Shown: one piece after another, positions 53,091 to 61,340 of the stretch
Layout: each line of letters begins with the position of its first letter
Numbering within the stretch: the stretch's first letter is position 1
Assembly (NCBI RefSeq): GCF_041435335.1
Contig: NZ_CP108430.1
Span: 2,542,001-2,606,000 of the forward strand
Length of the DNA: 64,000 nt
Source: Streptomyces sp. NBC_01283
GTDB lineage: Bacteria > Actinomycetota > Actinomycetes > Streptomycetales > Streptomycetaceae
Direction of reading: 5' to 3'
Program-made: the position numbers and the translations under genes
Notes under the pieces: generated by a model
Database searches by the model: none
The model's input: the letters and a program-made list of their open reading frames with translations, nothing else
What the model was told of the DNA's origin: nothing

Positions 53091-54989
53091 ATGCGCTCCG
53101 GCACCTCCCGAGGAAAGAGACTCACCCCGGTCGTCGCGCTGGCGACGGCCTGCGTCCTGACCCTGATGGCCGGCCTCGCGTCCGCGGAGCCGGCCGACCC
53201 TCCCGGCGCGGTCGCCGCCGCGGCCTGGGACACCGACCGCGCCGCCGAGGCGTACACCGCGAACCCGGGTTCGGCGACCGCGTCCGGCAACGAGGCGGGC
53301 AGCGCCGGTCCTGGCGCCACCTTCGACGGCAACGCCTCGACCCGCTGGTCCAGCCAGTTCGCCGACGACGCGTGGATACGCGTCGACCTCGGCGCCAGCC
53401 TCCGGGTCGATCGCGTCGTACTGGACTGGGAAGCCGCGTACGGCAAGAAGTACGTCCTTGAGGTGTCCGGGAACGGCACCGACTGGACCCCCTTCTACAC
53501 CGAGACGGCGGGCACGGGCGGCTCCGTCACCGCCCACACCTACCCGCAGGAAGTGACGGGCCGCTACGTACGGATGCGCGGCGTCGAACGCGCCACCCCC
53601 TGGGGCTACTCGCTGCACGCCTTCAAGGTCTACGGCGGGGCGCCCGCCCCGGCCTCGACGACCCGCTCGAACCTCGCCCTGAACCACCCCGCCTACTCCA
53701 ACCGCTATCAGCACGCGGGGAATTCACCGTCCTTCGCGACCGACGGCGGCTGGCCCGCCGACCTCAAGGCCGATCAGACCCGCTGGTCAAGCGACTGGAA
53801 CGCCAACCGCTGGATCGCGGTCGACCTGGGCGCGCGCTCCACCATCGACACCGTGGACCTGTACTGGGAGGCGGCCTACGCGGTCGACTACGAACTCCAG
53901 GTATCCGACGACAACCAGACCTGGCGCACGGTCCACAAACCCTCCGCCGCGGAGGTCGCCGCGCGCCGGGCGGACGTCAAGTCGCCCGGCGACGCGGTGG
54001 GCCGGCACGACAGCGTGCGGCTCTCGCAGCCCGCGACAGGCCGCTACGTACGGATGCTCGGCAAGGAACGCCAGTCCTTCTACAACCCGGCCCCGGCCAC
54101 CGCCCAATTCGGCTACTCCCTCTACGAGTTCCAGGTGTGGGGCACGGGCGGCAGCGCGTCCGCCGCGTATCCGGCGCTGCCGGGCGAGCAGTCGGGGGCG
54201 TACCGGACGACGTTCTTCGACGACTTCACCGCGGGGAGCCTGGACCGCTCCAAGTGGCGGGTGGTGCGCACCGGCACGGAGATGGGTTCGGTCAACGGCG
54301 AGTCGCAGGCGTACGTCGACTCCACGAACAACATCCGTACGGAGAACGGAAATCTCGTCCTCCAGGCCAAGTACTGCGACAACTGCACCACCGCGGGCGG
54401 CGGCACCTATGACTTCACCTCGGGCCGCATCGACACCAACACCACGTTCGACTTCACGTACGGCAAGGTCAGTGCCCGCATGAAGCTGCCCGTCGGGGAC
54501 GGGTTCTGGCCCGCGTTCTGGATGCTGGGCAGCGACGTGGACGACCCGGACGTCTCATGGCCCGCCTCCGGCGAGACCGACATCATGGAGAACATCGGCT
54601 ACGCGGACTGGACGAGCTCCGCCCTGCACGGCCCCGGCTACTCGGCGGACGGCAACGTCGGCGCCCGCCAGACGTATCCGAACGGCGGCACCGCCGACCA
54701 GTGGCACACGTACGCCGTGGAGTGGACGCCGACGGGCATGCGCTTCTCTGTCGACGACCGCCTCGTCCAGGAGACGACGCGCAACAAGCTGGAGTCCACG
54801 CGCGGCGAATGGGTCTTCGACCACCACCAGTACGTCATCCTCAACCTCGCCCTCGGCGGCGCCTACCCGGCGGGCTGGAACAAGGTCACCCAGCCGTACT
54901 GGGGCCTCCCGCAGTCCAGCGTCGACAAGGTCGCGGCGGGCGGGGCCAAGGCGGAGATCGACTGGGTTCGGGTGGAACAGAAGGGGTGA
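53091..54989 (+). CDS. Secreted GH16 laminarinase with two F5/8-type C domains
   Basis: 632 residues. A Sec signal (about 1-32, VVALATACVLTLMAGLASA) is followed by two discoidin/CBM32-like carbohydrate-binding domains (about 45-185, 193-375; each with RWSSxx and RYVRMxGxER) and a GH16 catalytic domain (about 390-632). The active-site motif GETDIMENIG supplies the nucleophile Glu495, Asp497 and acid/base Glu500. Endo-beta-1,3-glucan cleavage would feed the GH55 exo-enzyme. AAGGAG lies upstream of the ATG, 46 bp after the GH55 stop, so the two are probably cotranscribed. Confidence 0.94.
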   Translation: MRSGTSRGKRLTPVVALATACVLTLMAGLASAEPADPPGAVAAAAWDTDRAAEAYTANPGSATASGNEAGSAGPGATFDGNASTRWSSQFADDAWIRVDLGASLRVDRVVLDWEAAYGKKYVLEVSGNGTDWTPFYTETAGTGGSVTAHTYPQEVTGRYVRMRGVERATPWGYSLHAFKVYGGAPAPASTTRSNLALNHPAYSNRYQHAGNSPSFATDGGWPADLKADQTRWSSDWNANRWIAVDLGARSTIDTVDLYWEAAYAVDYELQVSDDNQTWRTVHKPSAAEVAARRADVKSPGDAVGRHDSVRLSQPATGRYVRMLGKERQSFYNPAPATAQFGYSLYEFQVWGTGGSASAAYPALPGEQSGAYRTTFFDDFTAGSLDRSKWRVVRTGTEMGSVNGESQAYVDSTNNIRTENGNLVLQAKYCDNCTTAGGGTYDFTSGRIDTNTTFDFTYGKVSARMKLPVGDGFWPAFWMLGSDVDDPDVSWPASGETDIMENIGYADWTSSALHGPGYSADGNVGARQTYPNGGTADQWHTYAVEWTPTGMRFSVDDRLVQETTRNKLESTRGEWVFDHHQYVILNLALGGAYPAGWNKVTQPYWGLPQSSVDKVAAGGAKAEIDWVRVEQKG

Positions 54990-55014
54990 CCCTGCCCTCG
55001 TCGCTTACCTGGCA

Positions 55015-55042
55015 GGAGCCGCGTCGTCGGCGATGCGGCTCC
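55015..55042 (+). terminator. Hairpin after the laminarinase gene
   Basis: GGAGCCGC and GCGGCTCC around a 12-base loop, 26 nt after the stop. No T tract. Confidence 0.5.
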
Positions 55043-55080
55043 CGCGAAAAAATACCGGGCGGACACCGTCGCTCCTCTGT

Positions 55081-55086
55081 TAGCGT
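55081..55086 (+). promoter_or_regulatory. -10 box TAGCGT of the thrS leader transcript
   Basis: TAGCGT fits TAnnnT and stands 7 nt before the leader-peptide ATG; CGGACA about 15 bp upstream may act as -35. The transcript would start at the leader ATG (leaderless). Confidence 0.5.
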
Positions 55087-55093
55087 CCCCCGC

Positions 55094-55144
55094 ATGAAGC
55101 GCGCTGCGATGACGACGACGCCGGAGAGTGTCCCGGCGCGCTGA
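55094..55144 (+). CDS. Threonine attenuator leader peptide
   Basis: 16 residues, MKRAAMTTTPESVPAR, with three consecutive ACG Thr codons (55112-55120) directly upstream of a threonyl-tRNA synthetase gene. It overlaps hairpin CGCCGG/CCGGCG (55119-55138). Bases 55130-55136 can instead pair with 55166-55172, the left arm of the terminator (7 bp including one G-U). Ribosome stalling at the Thr codons when charged tRNA-Thr is scarce should favour the second pairing and let transcription continue. Confidence 0.78.
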   Translation: MKRAAMTTTPESVPAR

Positions 55145-55160
55145 CCGATGTTCCAGTCGA

Positions 55161-55188
55161 AAGCCCCGGGGCGAGTGCCCCGGGGCTT
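55161..55188 (+). terminator. Attenuator terminator upstream of thrS
   Basis: A 12-bp perfect stem (AAGCCCCGGGGC and complement) with loop GAGT, 16 nt after the leader-peptide stop and 50 nt before thrS. No long T tract follows, which is common for Streptomyces terminators. Confidence 0.75.
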
Positions 55189-55238
55189 CGCCATGGTCAC
55201 TCGCCCGATGTACGCCCTACGTACGCGAGGAGACCGCC

Positions 55239-56501
55239 ATGCATGACCACCGCAGGCTCGGCCGCGAGCTCGACCTGTTCGACACCGACCCGCTGATCGG
55301 CGCGGGACTGCCGTACTGGCTGCCGGACGGCGCGGCCGTCCGGCACACCCTGGAGGAGTACATCCGCGCCGCCGAGCGCAAGGCGGGCTACCGGCACGTG
55401 TACTCACCGGTCCTCGGCAAGCGGGAGCTGTACGAGATCTCGGGGCACTGGTCCCACTACAGCGAGGACATGTTCCCGCCGATGGACCTCGGCGGCGAGC
55501 AGGTCGTCCTGCGGCCGAGCCTCTGCCCCCACCACGCGGTGATCTACCGCTCGCGTCCGCACAGCTACCGCGAACTCCCCCTGCGCATGGCCGAGTTGGG
55601 CGGAATGTACCGCTCCGAACTCTCGGGCGTGCTGGGCGGCCTGACCCGGGTCCGCGCCATCCACCTCAACGACGCGCACATCTTCTGCACCCTGGACCAG
55701 GTCGCCGACGAGGCACGCTCCGCCCTGGAGATGATCCGCCGCGCGTATGAGGCCCTCGGCATCACCCCGGCCCGCTACCGGCTCTCCCTGCCGGGTCCCG
55801 GCGGCAAGTACGTCGCCGCTCCCGGGATGTGGCAGCGGTCCACCGCCCTGCTGACCGACGTCCTCGACCGCTCCGGCCTGCCCTACGAGGCGGTGGAGGG
55901 GGAAGCCGCGTTCTACGGACCCAAGATCGACGTCCAGGTCACCGACGGAGCGGGCCGGGAGTCCACTCTCTCCACCGTCCAGGTCGACTTCCACCAGCCC
56001 GACCGCTTCGACCTGCACTACATCGGCGCGGACGGCGCGAAGCACCGCCCGGTCATGGTCCACCGCAGCATCATCGGCAGCGTGGAGCGAGCCGTCGCCC
56101 ACCTCATCGAACAGCACGGCGGCGCCTTCCCGGCCTGGCTCGCCCCCACCCAGCTGGCCGTCCTGCCCATCTCCGACGCCGAACTGCCGAACGCCGTGGC
56201 GTTCGCGCGGCGCTGCGGGGAGCTCGGGCTGCGGGCCGAGATCGCGGGGCCGGAGCGCGGCACCCTGGGCGCCCGCGTCAGGGAGGCCCGCCTGGTGCCC
56301 TACCAGGCGGTCATCGGCGCCAAGGAGGCCGCCGACGACCGTGTCGCCCTGCGGCTGCGAGACGGGCGCCGGCTCGACCCGCTGCCCGCCGACGACGCCC
56401 TCGCCCGCATCGGCGCGCTCGTCGAGGCCCACAGCACCGACCTGTGGGAACACGGGCGCCCGCACCGCCGAGGGGGCTCAGAAGGCGTATCTGACGCGTA
56501 G
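55239..56501 (+). CDS. thrS: Threonyl-tRNA synthetase, short form without editing domain
   Basis: 420 residues from an ATG with GAGGAG 7 nt upstream. It starts directly at the class II catalytic core and ends with the anticodon-binding domain (LAVLPISDAELPNAVAFARRC). The TGS and SAD editing domains that occupy about the first 240 residues of full-length ThrRS are missing. Zinc ligands are Cys96 (RPSLCPHH), His147 (NDAHIF) and His275 (PVMVHRSIIGS); motif 2 lies in GGMYRSELSGVLGGLTRVRAIHL. A free-standing, Thr-attenuated second ThrRS could be induced by Thr starvation or a ThrRS inhibitor. Without editing it may mischarge Ser. Overlaps the convergent SPL gene by 24 bp. Confidence 0.94.
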   Translation: MHDHRRLGRELDLFDTDPLIGAGLPYWLPDGAAVRHTLEEYIRAAERKAGYRHVYSPVLGKRELYEISGHWSHYSEDMFPPMDLGGEQVVLRPSLCPHHAVIYRSRPHSYRELPLRMAELGGMYRSELSGVLGGLTRVRAIHLNDAHIFCTLDQVADEARSALEMIRRAYEALGITPARYRLSLPGPGGKYVAAPGMWQRSTALLTDVLDRSGLPYEAVEGEAAFYGPKIDVQVTDGAGRESTLSTVQVDFHQPDRFDLHYIGADGAKHRPVMVHRSIIGSVERAVAHLIEQHGGAFPAWLAPTQLAVLPISDAELPNAVAFARRCGELGLRAEIAGPERGTLGARVREARLVPYQAVIGAKEAADDRVALRLRDGRRLDPLPADDALARIGALVEAHSTDLWEHGRPHRRGGSEGVSDA

Positions 56502-57662
56502 CCACGGCGCGTGCGCCGCGAGCAGTTGCTGGATGCGCGTCAGTGACTGCTGCTTGATGTCATGGGCGTAGCGGACATTGAGTACCCCGTTCCGTGAGCG
56601 CTTGGTCTCCTGGGCCTCCGGCTGCCACAGCATGTCCTCGGCGCGGGGGTGCCATCCCAGATTGACCTCGTGGAGCGCCTCGTTGTGGGTCAGCATGATG
56701 ACCTCGGCCGCCGCCTGCTCCTTCACGCGGGCGGGCAGGACGTCGTCGAGGTGGGTCAGCAGGTCGGCCCAGTCGCGCTGCCACCCCGGGCGCAGCACGA
56801 CGGGCGAGAGGTTGAAGTGGACCTCGTACCCGGCGTCGAGGAAGTCGGGCGCGGCGGCGATGCGCTCCTCGACGGGGCTGGTGCGGATGTCCAGCAGCCG
56901 GACGTCGGCGGCGGGCATGAGGGAGAAGCGCACCCGGGTGCGCCCCTGCGGGTCGAGCGCGAGCAGGTCGGGGTTGACGAACTTGGTCGCGAAGGAGGCC
57001 TTCGCCGTCGGCAGGCCGCGGAACGCGGCGACCAGATCGGCCGTGTTGTCACAGACCAGGGCGTCGACGGAGCAGTCACCGTTCTCGCCGATGTCGTAGA
57101 CCCAGGCCCGGGGGTCGCACTGGTTGGGTTCCGTCTTGGGGCCCTGGGCGCGCACGTGCCGTCGGACGTGGGCGACGATCGCCTCGATGTTGGTGAACAG
57201 CGTGATGGGGTTCGCGAAGCCCTTGCGGCGCGGGACGTAGCAGTAGGCGCAGGCCATCGCGCAGCCGTTGGAGGGGCCCGGCGCGATCCAGTCGGCGGAT
57301 CTGCCGTTGGGGCGGGTGGCGAGGGTGTGCTTGACGCCGAGGACGAGCGTCTCGGTCTTGATGCGGACCCACCGGGCGACGTTGCCGTCGTTGCCGTGAA
57401 GGGCGGGGATGCGCCAGTGGCTCTCGACCTCGGTCACGCGCACTCCCGGCAGCCGGGCCATGATCTGCTGGCCGCGCGGCGAGTCGAGGGCCGCGGGCTC
57501 GGCGTACACCTCCCGCACGTCGAGCATCCGCCGGGCCCGCGGACTGTCCCGGAAGGCTCCGCCCCCGGGCGCGGCGGCCGGGGCCGGCGAGCTGTCCGTC
57601 CACCCGAAGAGAGCCTGCTGCTCAGGCTCTTCCGAGGCAGCCCCTGCCGCCGACCGCTCCAC
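56478..57662 (-). CDS. Spore photoproduct lyase family radical SAM protein
   Basis: 394 residues from a GTG with GGAAAGG upstream. The [4Fe-4S] motif CxxxCxxC is Cys134/Cys138/Cys141 (GCAMACAYCYVPRRK). Family blocks: ADWIAPGPSNG, PNQCDPRAWVYDIGENGDCSVDAL, SFATKFVN, VRFSLMPAADVRLLDIRTSPVEERI, VIMLTHNEALHEVNLGWHPRAEDMLW. Bacillus SPL repairs UV-induced spore photoproduct; the actinomycete branch is of unproven substrate and should be called SPL-like. The first 45 residues are a Pro/Ala-rich extension. Confidence 0.9.
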   Translation of the reverse strand: MERSAAGAASEEPEQQALFGWTDSSPAPAAAPGGGAFRDSPRARRMLDVREVYAEPAALDSPRGQQIMARLPGVRVTEVESHWRIPALHGNDGNVARWVRIKTETLVLGVKHTLATRPNGRSADWIAPGPSNGCAMACAYCYVPRRKGFANPITLFTNIEAIVAHVRRHVRAQGPKTEPNQCDPRAWVYDIGENGDCSVDALVCDNTADLVAAFRGLPTAKASFATKFVNPDLLALDPQGRTRVRFSLMPAADVRLLDIRTSPVEERIAAAPDFLDAGYEVHFNLSPVVLRPGWQRDWADLLTHLDDVLPARVKEQAAAEVIMLTHNEALHEVNLGWHPRAEDMLWQPEAQETKRSRNGVLNVRYAHDIKQQSLTRIQQLLAAHAPWLRVRYAF

Positions 57663-57703
57663 GTACTGGCCCTTTCCGCGTGCGTACCGGGTGAACCCGC
57701 GGG

Positions 57704-59071
57704 TCAGCGGCCCTTCTCAGCAGGCTCCAGAATCGCGACGCACTCCACGTGATGCGTCATCGGGAACAGATCGAACGCCCGCAGCGACCGCACCCGGTAG
57801 CCGCCGTCGCGGAAGTACCCCAGGTCCCGGGCCAGCGCGGCCGGGTCGCAGGCCACGTAGGCGATCCTTCGGGCGCCCAGGCCCGTGAGGTGCTTCACCG
57901 TCTGCTTGCCCGCGCCCGCGCGCGGCGGGTCGAGGACGATCAGGTCGACCTCCGTGATGCCGGTGCGCGGCAGGGTGGCCTCGACCTTGCCCTGTTCGAT
58001 GCGGACGCGGTCGAAGGCGGCCAGGTTGTGGCGGGCGTCCTCGACGGCCCGCTTGCCGGACTCGATGCCGAGGACCGCGCCCTTGTCGCCGACCCGGTCC
58101 GCGATCGCGCCCGCGAAGAGGCCGACGCCGCAGTAGAGGTCGAGGGCCGTGTCGCCCTTGCGGGGCGTCAGGCCCTGCATGACCGCGAGCATCAGCGTCT
58201 CCGCGGCCTTCGGGTGGACCTGCCAGAAGCCGCCGTTGCCGACGCGGTACGTGCGGCCGTCGGCGCGCTCGCGGACGAAGGGGCGGCCGTGCACGCGGTG
58301 GACGCCGCCGTCCTGTTCGGCGATGCGCAGGACCGAGACCGGCTTGTCCAGCTCCACGAGGGGCAGGCGCGCGCCCGGCTTCGGTTCCAGGATGACCTGG
58401 CGGTCCTGGGAGCCCGTGGCGGCGATCGCCTCGACGGACTCCATGCCGGACCAGTCGTGCTTCTCGATGCCCAGCTCGGAGATCCCGGGAGCCGCGATCA
58501 TGCAGTGCTCGACGGGCTCGACCTCGTGCGAGCGGTGGCGGCGCAGGCCCGCGTTGCCGTCGGGGTCGACCGCGTACTGGACGCGCGTGCGCCACGCCGG
58601 GACCTCGCCCGGGGGCAGCTTGTCGCCCTCGGCCGGTACGACGGTGCCGTCCCAGCCCGCCTCCTCGGGGGTGAGGCCCGCGAGGCGCTGGAGCTGCTCG
58701 GTGATGACTTCGCCCTTGAGCCGGCGCTGCGCGCCCGGCTTCGCGTGCTGCCAGTCGCAGCCTCCGCAGCGGCCGGGGCCCGCGTAGGGGCAGGGGGCCT
58801 CGACGCGGTCCTTCGACGCCTCGATGACGGTCACGGCGTCCGCGCGCAGGAAGCGGGACTCCTCGTCACCGTCGGTCACACGCGCGACGACCTTCTCGCC
58901 GGGGAGCGTGTGACGGACGAAAAGGACGCGTCCCTCCGCTGTGCGGGCTACGCAGTGGCCGCCGTGCGCGACCGGGCCCACCTCGACCTCGTACTCCTGC
59001 CCGATGAGGGAGGCCGCCTGCGAACCCTCCTTCGAGTTCCCCGCCTGCGATTTCTTCGGTTCTGCCTGCAT
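57704..59071 (-). CDS. TrmA/RumA-type RNA m5U methyltransferase
   Basis: 455 residues. An N-terminal TRAM-like OB domain (about 25-80, EVEVGPVAHGGHCVART) precedes an Fe-S cluster motif (CPYAGPGRCGGCDWQH) and the Rossmann methyltransferase: DLYCGVGLFAGAIADRV, LDPPRAGAGK and the catalytic loop YVACDPAALARDL with Cys. SAM-dependent C5 methylation of uridine in 23S rRNA or tRNA; which target is not decidable here. The ATG is at MQAEPKKSQ. Follows the permease gene on the same strand but behind a strong terminator. Confidence 0.93.
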   Translation of the reverse strand: MQAEPKKSQAGNSKEGSQAASLIGQEYEVEVGPVAHGGHCVARTAEGRVLFVRHTLPGEKVVARVTDGDEESRFLRADAVTVIEASKDRVEAPCPYAGPGRCGGCDWQHAKPGAQRRLKGEVITEQLQRLAGLTPEEAGWDGTVVPAEGDKLPPGEVPAWRTRVQYAVDPDGNAGLRRHRSHEVEPVEHCMIAAPGISELGIEKHDWSGMESVEAIAATGSQDRQVILEPKPGARLPLVELDKPVSVLRIAEQDGGVHRVHGRPFVRERADGRTYRVGNGGFWQVHPKAAETLMLAVMQGLTPRKGDTALDLYCGVGLFAGAIADRVGDKGAVLGIESGKRAVEDARHNLAAFDRVRIEQGKVEATLPRTGITEVDLIVLDPPRAGAGKQTVKHLTGLGARRIAYVACDPAALARDLGYFRDGGYRVRSLRAFDLFPMTHHVECVAILEPAEKGR

Positions 59072-59115
59072 GGCGGGGTGACTCCACTACGTAAGGGGGC
59101 ATCGGCCGAGAGAAA

Positions 59116-59160
59116 CGGCCGGACAACAGCCCACCAGTCTACGTGGGTGTTGTCCGGCCG
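59116..59160 (-). terminator. Very strong terminator after the APC permease
   Basis: An 18-bp stem (13 bp, one bulged base, 5 bp) around an 8-base loop, 34 nt after the permease stop, followed on the minus strand by TTTCTCT. It separates the permease from the RNA methyltransferase gene. Confidence 0.9.
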
Positions 59161-59194
59161 CTCACCAACCGCAGAGGGTCAGGAACCGTGACGG

Positions 59195-61279
59195 TCAGGA
59201 CTTCTTGCCGTTCCCGCCACCGTTCCGTGCGCCGTTCCCGTTGCTCGGCTCCTTCGCACGCTTCTCCACCGGCCCCCGCCGCACCGCACCCGGCGCGTTC
59301 CACTCCGACCGCTTCCTGGCCCGCTTCTTGGCGGCCTCGGAGGAGTCGAGCTGGTAGGGCACGGAGGTGACCATCACGCCGGGGGTGAAGAGCAGGCGGC
59401 CCTTGAGCCGGAGCGCGCTCTGGTTGTGCAGCAGGTGCTCGTACCAGTGGCCCACCACATACTCCGGGATGATCACGCTGACCACGTCGCGCGGGCTCTC
59501 CTTGCGGAGGCCCTTGACGTACTCGATGATCGGCCGGGTGATCTCGCGGTAGGGCGAGTCGAGGATCTTCAGCGGGACGTGGATGCCGCGCCGCTCCCAC
59601 TCGGTCCTGAGGGCCTTGGTCTCCGCCGGGTCGACGTTGATGCTCAGCGCTTCGAGCGTGTCCGAGCGCATCAGCTTGGCGTAGGCAAGGGCGCGCAGCG
59701 TCGGGCGGTGGATCTTGGAGACAAGCACGATGGAGTGCACGCGCGAGGGGCGCACGCTGTCCTCGGACGGGGTGTCCGGGGCGGCGATCTCCTCGGCGAC
59801 GCGGTCGTAGTGCCGGCGGATCGCGGACATCGTCGCGTAGAAGATCACCATGCCGAGCAGCGCCACCCACGCGCCGTGCGTGAACTTCGTGACGAGCACG
59901 ACGATCAGGACCATGCCGGTGAAGAAGGCGCCGAAGGTGTTGATCGCCCGCGAGCGGATCATGTGGCGCCGCTTGGCCTGGTCCCTCTCCTTGGCCAGAT
60001 GGCGGTTCCAGTGCCGGACCATGCCGATCTGACTGAGCGTGAAGGAGACGAAGACGCCGACGATGTAGAGCTGGATCAGGCGGGTCGAGTCCGCGCCGTA
60101 GATCACGACGAGGAGCGCCGCGGCCCCCGCGAGGAGCACGATGCCGTTGGAGAACGCGAGCCGGTCGCCGCGGGTGTGCAGCTGACGCGGCAGGTATCGG
60201 TCCTGGGCGAGGATCGAGCCGAGCAGCGGGAAGCCGTTGTAGGCCGTGTTGGCCGCGAGGAAGAGGACCAGCGCGGTGGCGGCCGCCAGCACGATGAACA
60301 GGAAGCTGCCGTTGCCGAAGACGGCCTCGGCGACCTGGGAGATCACCGGGTTCTGGACGTAGTCGGAGCCGACCGGCACCCCGTTGTGGAAGAGGTCCTT
60401 GCCCGGGTACTCGGCCATGCGGACCTTGGTCGTCATGGCGAGCGCGATGATGCCGCAGAACATGGTGACGGCGAGGGCGCCCATCAGGGCCAGGGTGCTC
60501 GCCGCGTTCTTGCTCTTGGGCTTGCGGAAGGCCGGGACGCCATTGCTGATCGCCTCGACACCGGTGAGCGCGGCACAGCCGGACGAGAACGCCCGCAGGA
60601 GCAGGAAGACCAGGGCGAAGCCCGCGAGGCCGCCGTGCTCGGGCTTGATCTCGTAGTCCGCGGTGGGCGCCTTCATCGTCTCGTCGAGGACGATGCCCCG
60701 GAAGGCACCCCACGCGATCATGATGAAGACGCCGGCCACGAAGACGTACGTCGGGATGGCGAAGAGCTTCCCGGACTCCTTCACACCGCGCAGGTTCATC
60801 ACCGTGAGGAGCACGATGACGGCGACGGCGCAGAGGACCTTGTGCTCGACGACGAACGGGACCGCCGAGCCGAGGTTCTCGATGCCCGAGGAGATCGACA
60901 CCGCCACGGTCAGGACGTAGTCGACGAGCAGCGCGCTCGCGACGGTGAGTCCCGCCTTGGGCCCGAGGTTGGTGTTGGCGACCTCGTAGTCGCCGCCACC
61001 GCTCGGGTAGGCGTGCACGTTCTGCCGGTACGACGCGACGACGGTGAACATCAGCACGACGACCGCGACGGCGATCCAGGGGCTGAAGTGGTACGCCGAC
61101 ACACCCGCGATCGAGAGGACTAGGAGCACTTCGCCCGGTGCATAGGCCACGGAGGAGAGCGGGTCGGACGCGAACACGGGTAGAGCGATGCGCTTCGGCA
61201 GGAGGGTTTCTCCGAGCCGGTCGCTGCGCAGTGCGCGCCCGATGAGGATCCGTTTGGGCACGTCGGTCAGTTTGGACAC
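59195..61279 (-). CDS. APC family permease with cytoplasmic USP-like domain
   Basis: 694 residues. A long N-terminal part (LGETLLPKRIALPVFASDPLSSVAYAPGEVLLVLSIAG) and about 12 helices of APC fold, then about 190 cytoplasmic residues (VHSIVLVSKIHRPTLRALAYAKLMRSDTLEALSINVDP ... VVSVIIPEYVVGHWYEHLLHNQSALRLKGRLLFTPGVMVTSVPYQL) related to universal stress proteins, and a Lys/Arg/Gly tail. Such KUP/APC-like proteins are thought to move potassium or amino acids under regulation by the tail. GTG start: TACGAT stands 7 nt upstream and no ribosome site is present, so the mRNA is probably leaderless. Confidence 0.9.
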   Translation of the reverse strand: MSKLTDVPKRILIGRALRSDRLGETLLPKRIALPVFASDPLSSVAYAPGEVLLVLSIAGVSAYHFSPWIAVAVVVLMFTVVASYRQNVHAYPSGGGDYEVANTNLGPKAGLTVASALLVDYVLTVAVSISSGIENLGSAVPFVVEHKVLCAVAVIVLLTVMNLRGVKESGKLFAIPTYVFVAGVFIMIAWGAFRGIVLDETMKAPTADYEIKPEHGGLAGFALVFLLLRAFSSGCAALTGVEAISNGVPAFRKPKSKNAASTLALMGALAVTMFCGIIALAMTTKVRMAEYPGKDLFHNGVPVGSDYVQNPVISQVAEAVFGNGSFLFIVLAAATALVLFLAANTAYNGFPLLGSILAQDRYLPRQLHTRGDRLAFSNGIVLLAGAAALLVVIYGADSTRLIQLYIVGVFVSFTLSQIGMVRHWNRHLAKERDQAKRRHMIRSRAINTFGAFFTGMVLIVVLVTKFTHGAWVALLGMVIFYATMSAIRRHYDRVAEEIAAPDTPSEDSVRPSRVHSIVLVSKIHRPTLRALAYAKLMRSDTLEALSINVDPAETKALRTEWERRGIHVPLKILDSPYREITRPIIEYVKGLRKESPRDVVSVIIPEYVVGHWYEHLLHNQSALRLKGRLLFTPGVMVTSVPYQLDSSEAAKKRARKRSEWNAPGAVRRGPVEKRAKEPSNGNGARNGGGNGKKS

Positions 61280-61292
61280 GCAGAGGATCGTA
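61280..61292 (-). promoter_or_regulatory. Leaderless promoter of the APC permease
   Basis: TACGAT on the minus strand (61292-61287), then 7 nt, then the GTG start. Confidence 0.5.
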
Positions 61293-61340
61293 AGCGTTCG
61301 AATGGGTGCCCGCCCACCCACCACCCCCTAACGGCGCCGG

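Noticed and set aside
54990..55238. T-box riboswitch upstream of thrS
   Set aside because: No AGGGTGGNACCGCG-like core; the leader ORF with Thr codons and alternative hairpins explains the region better.
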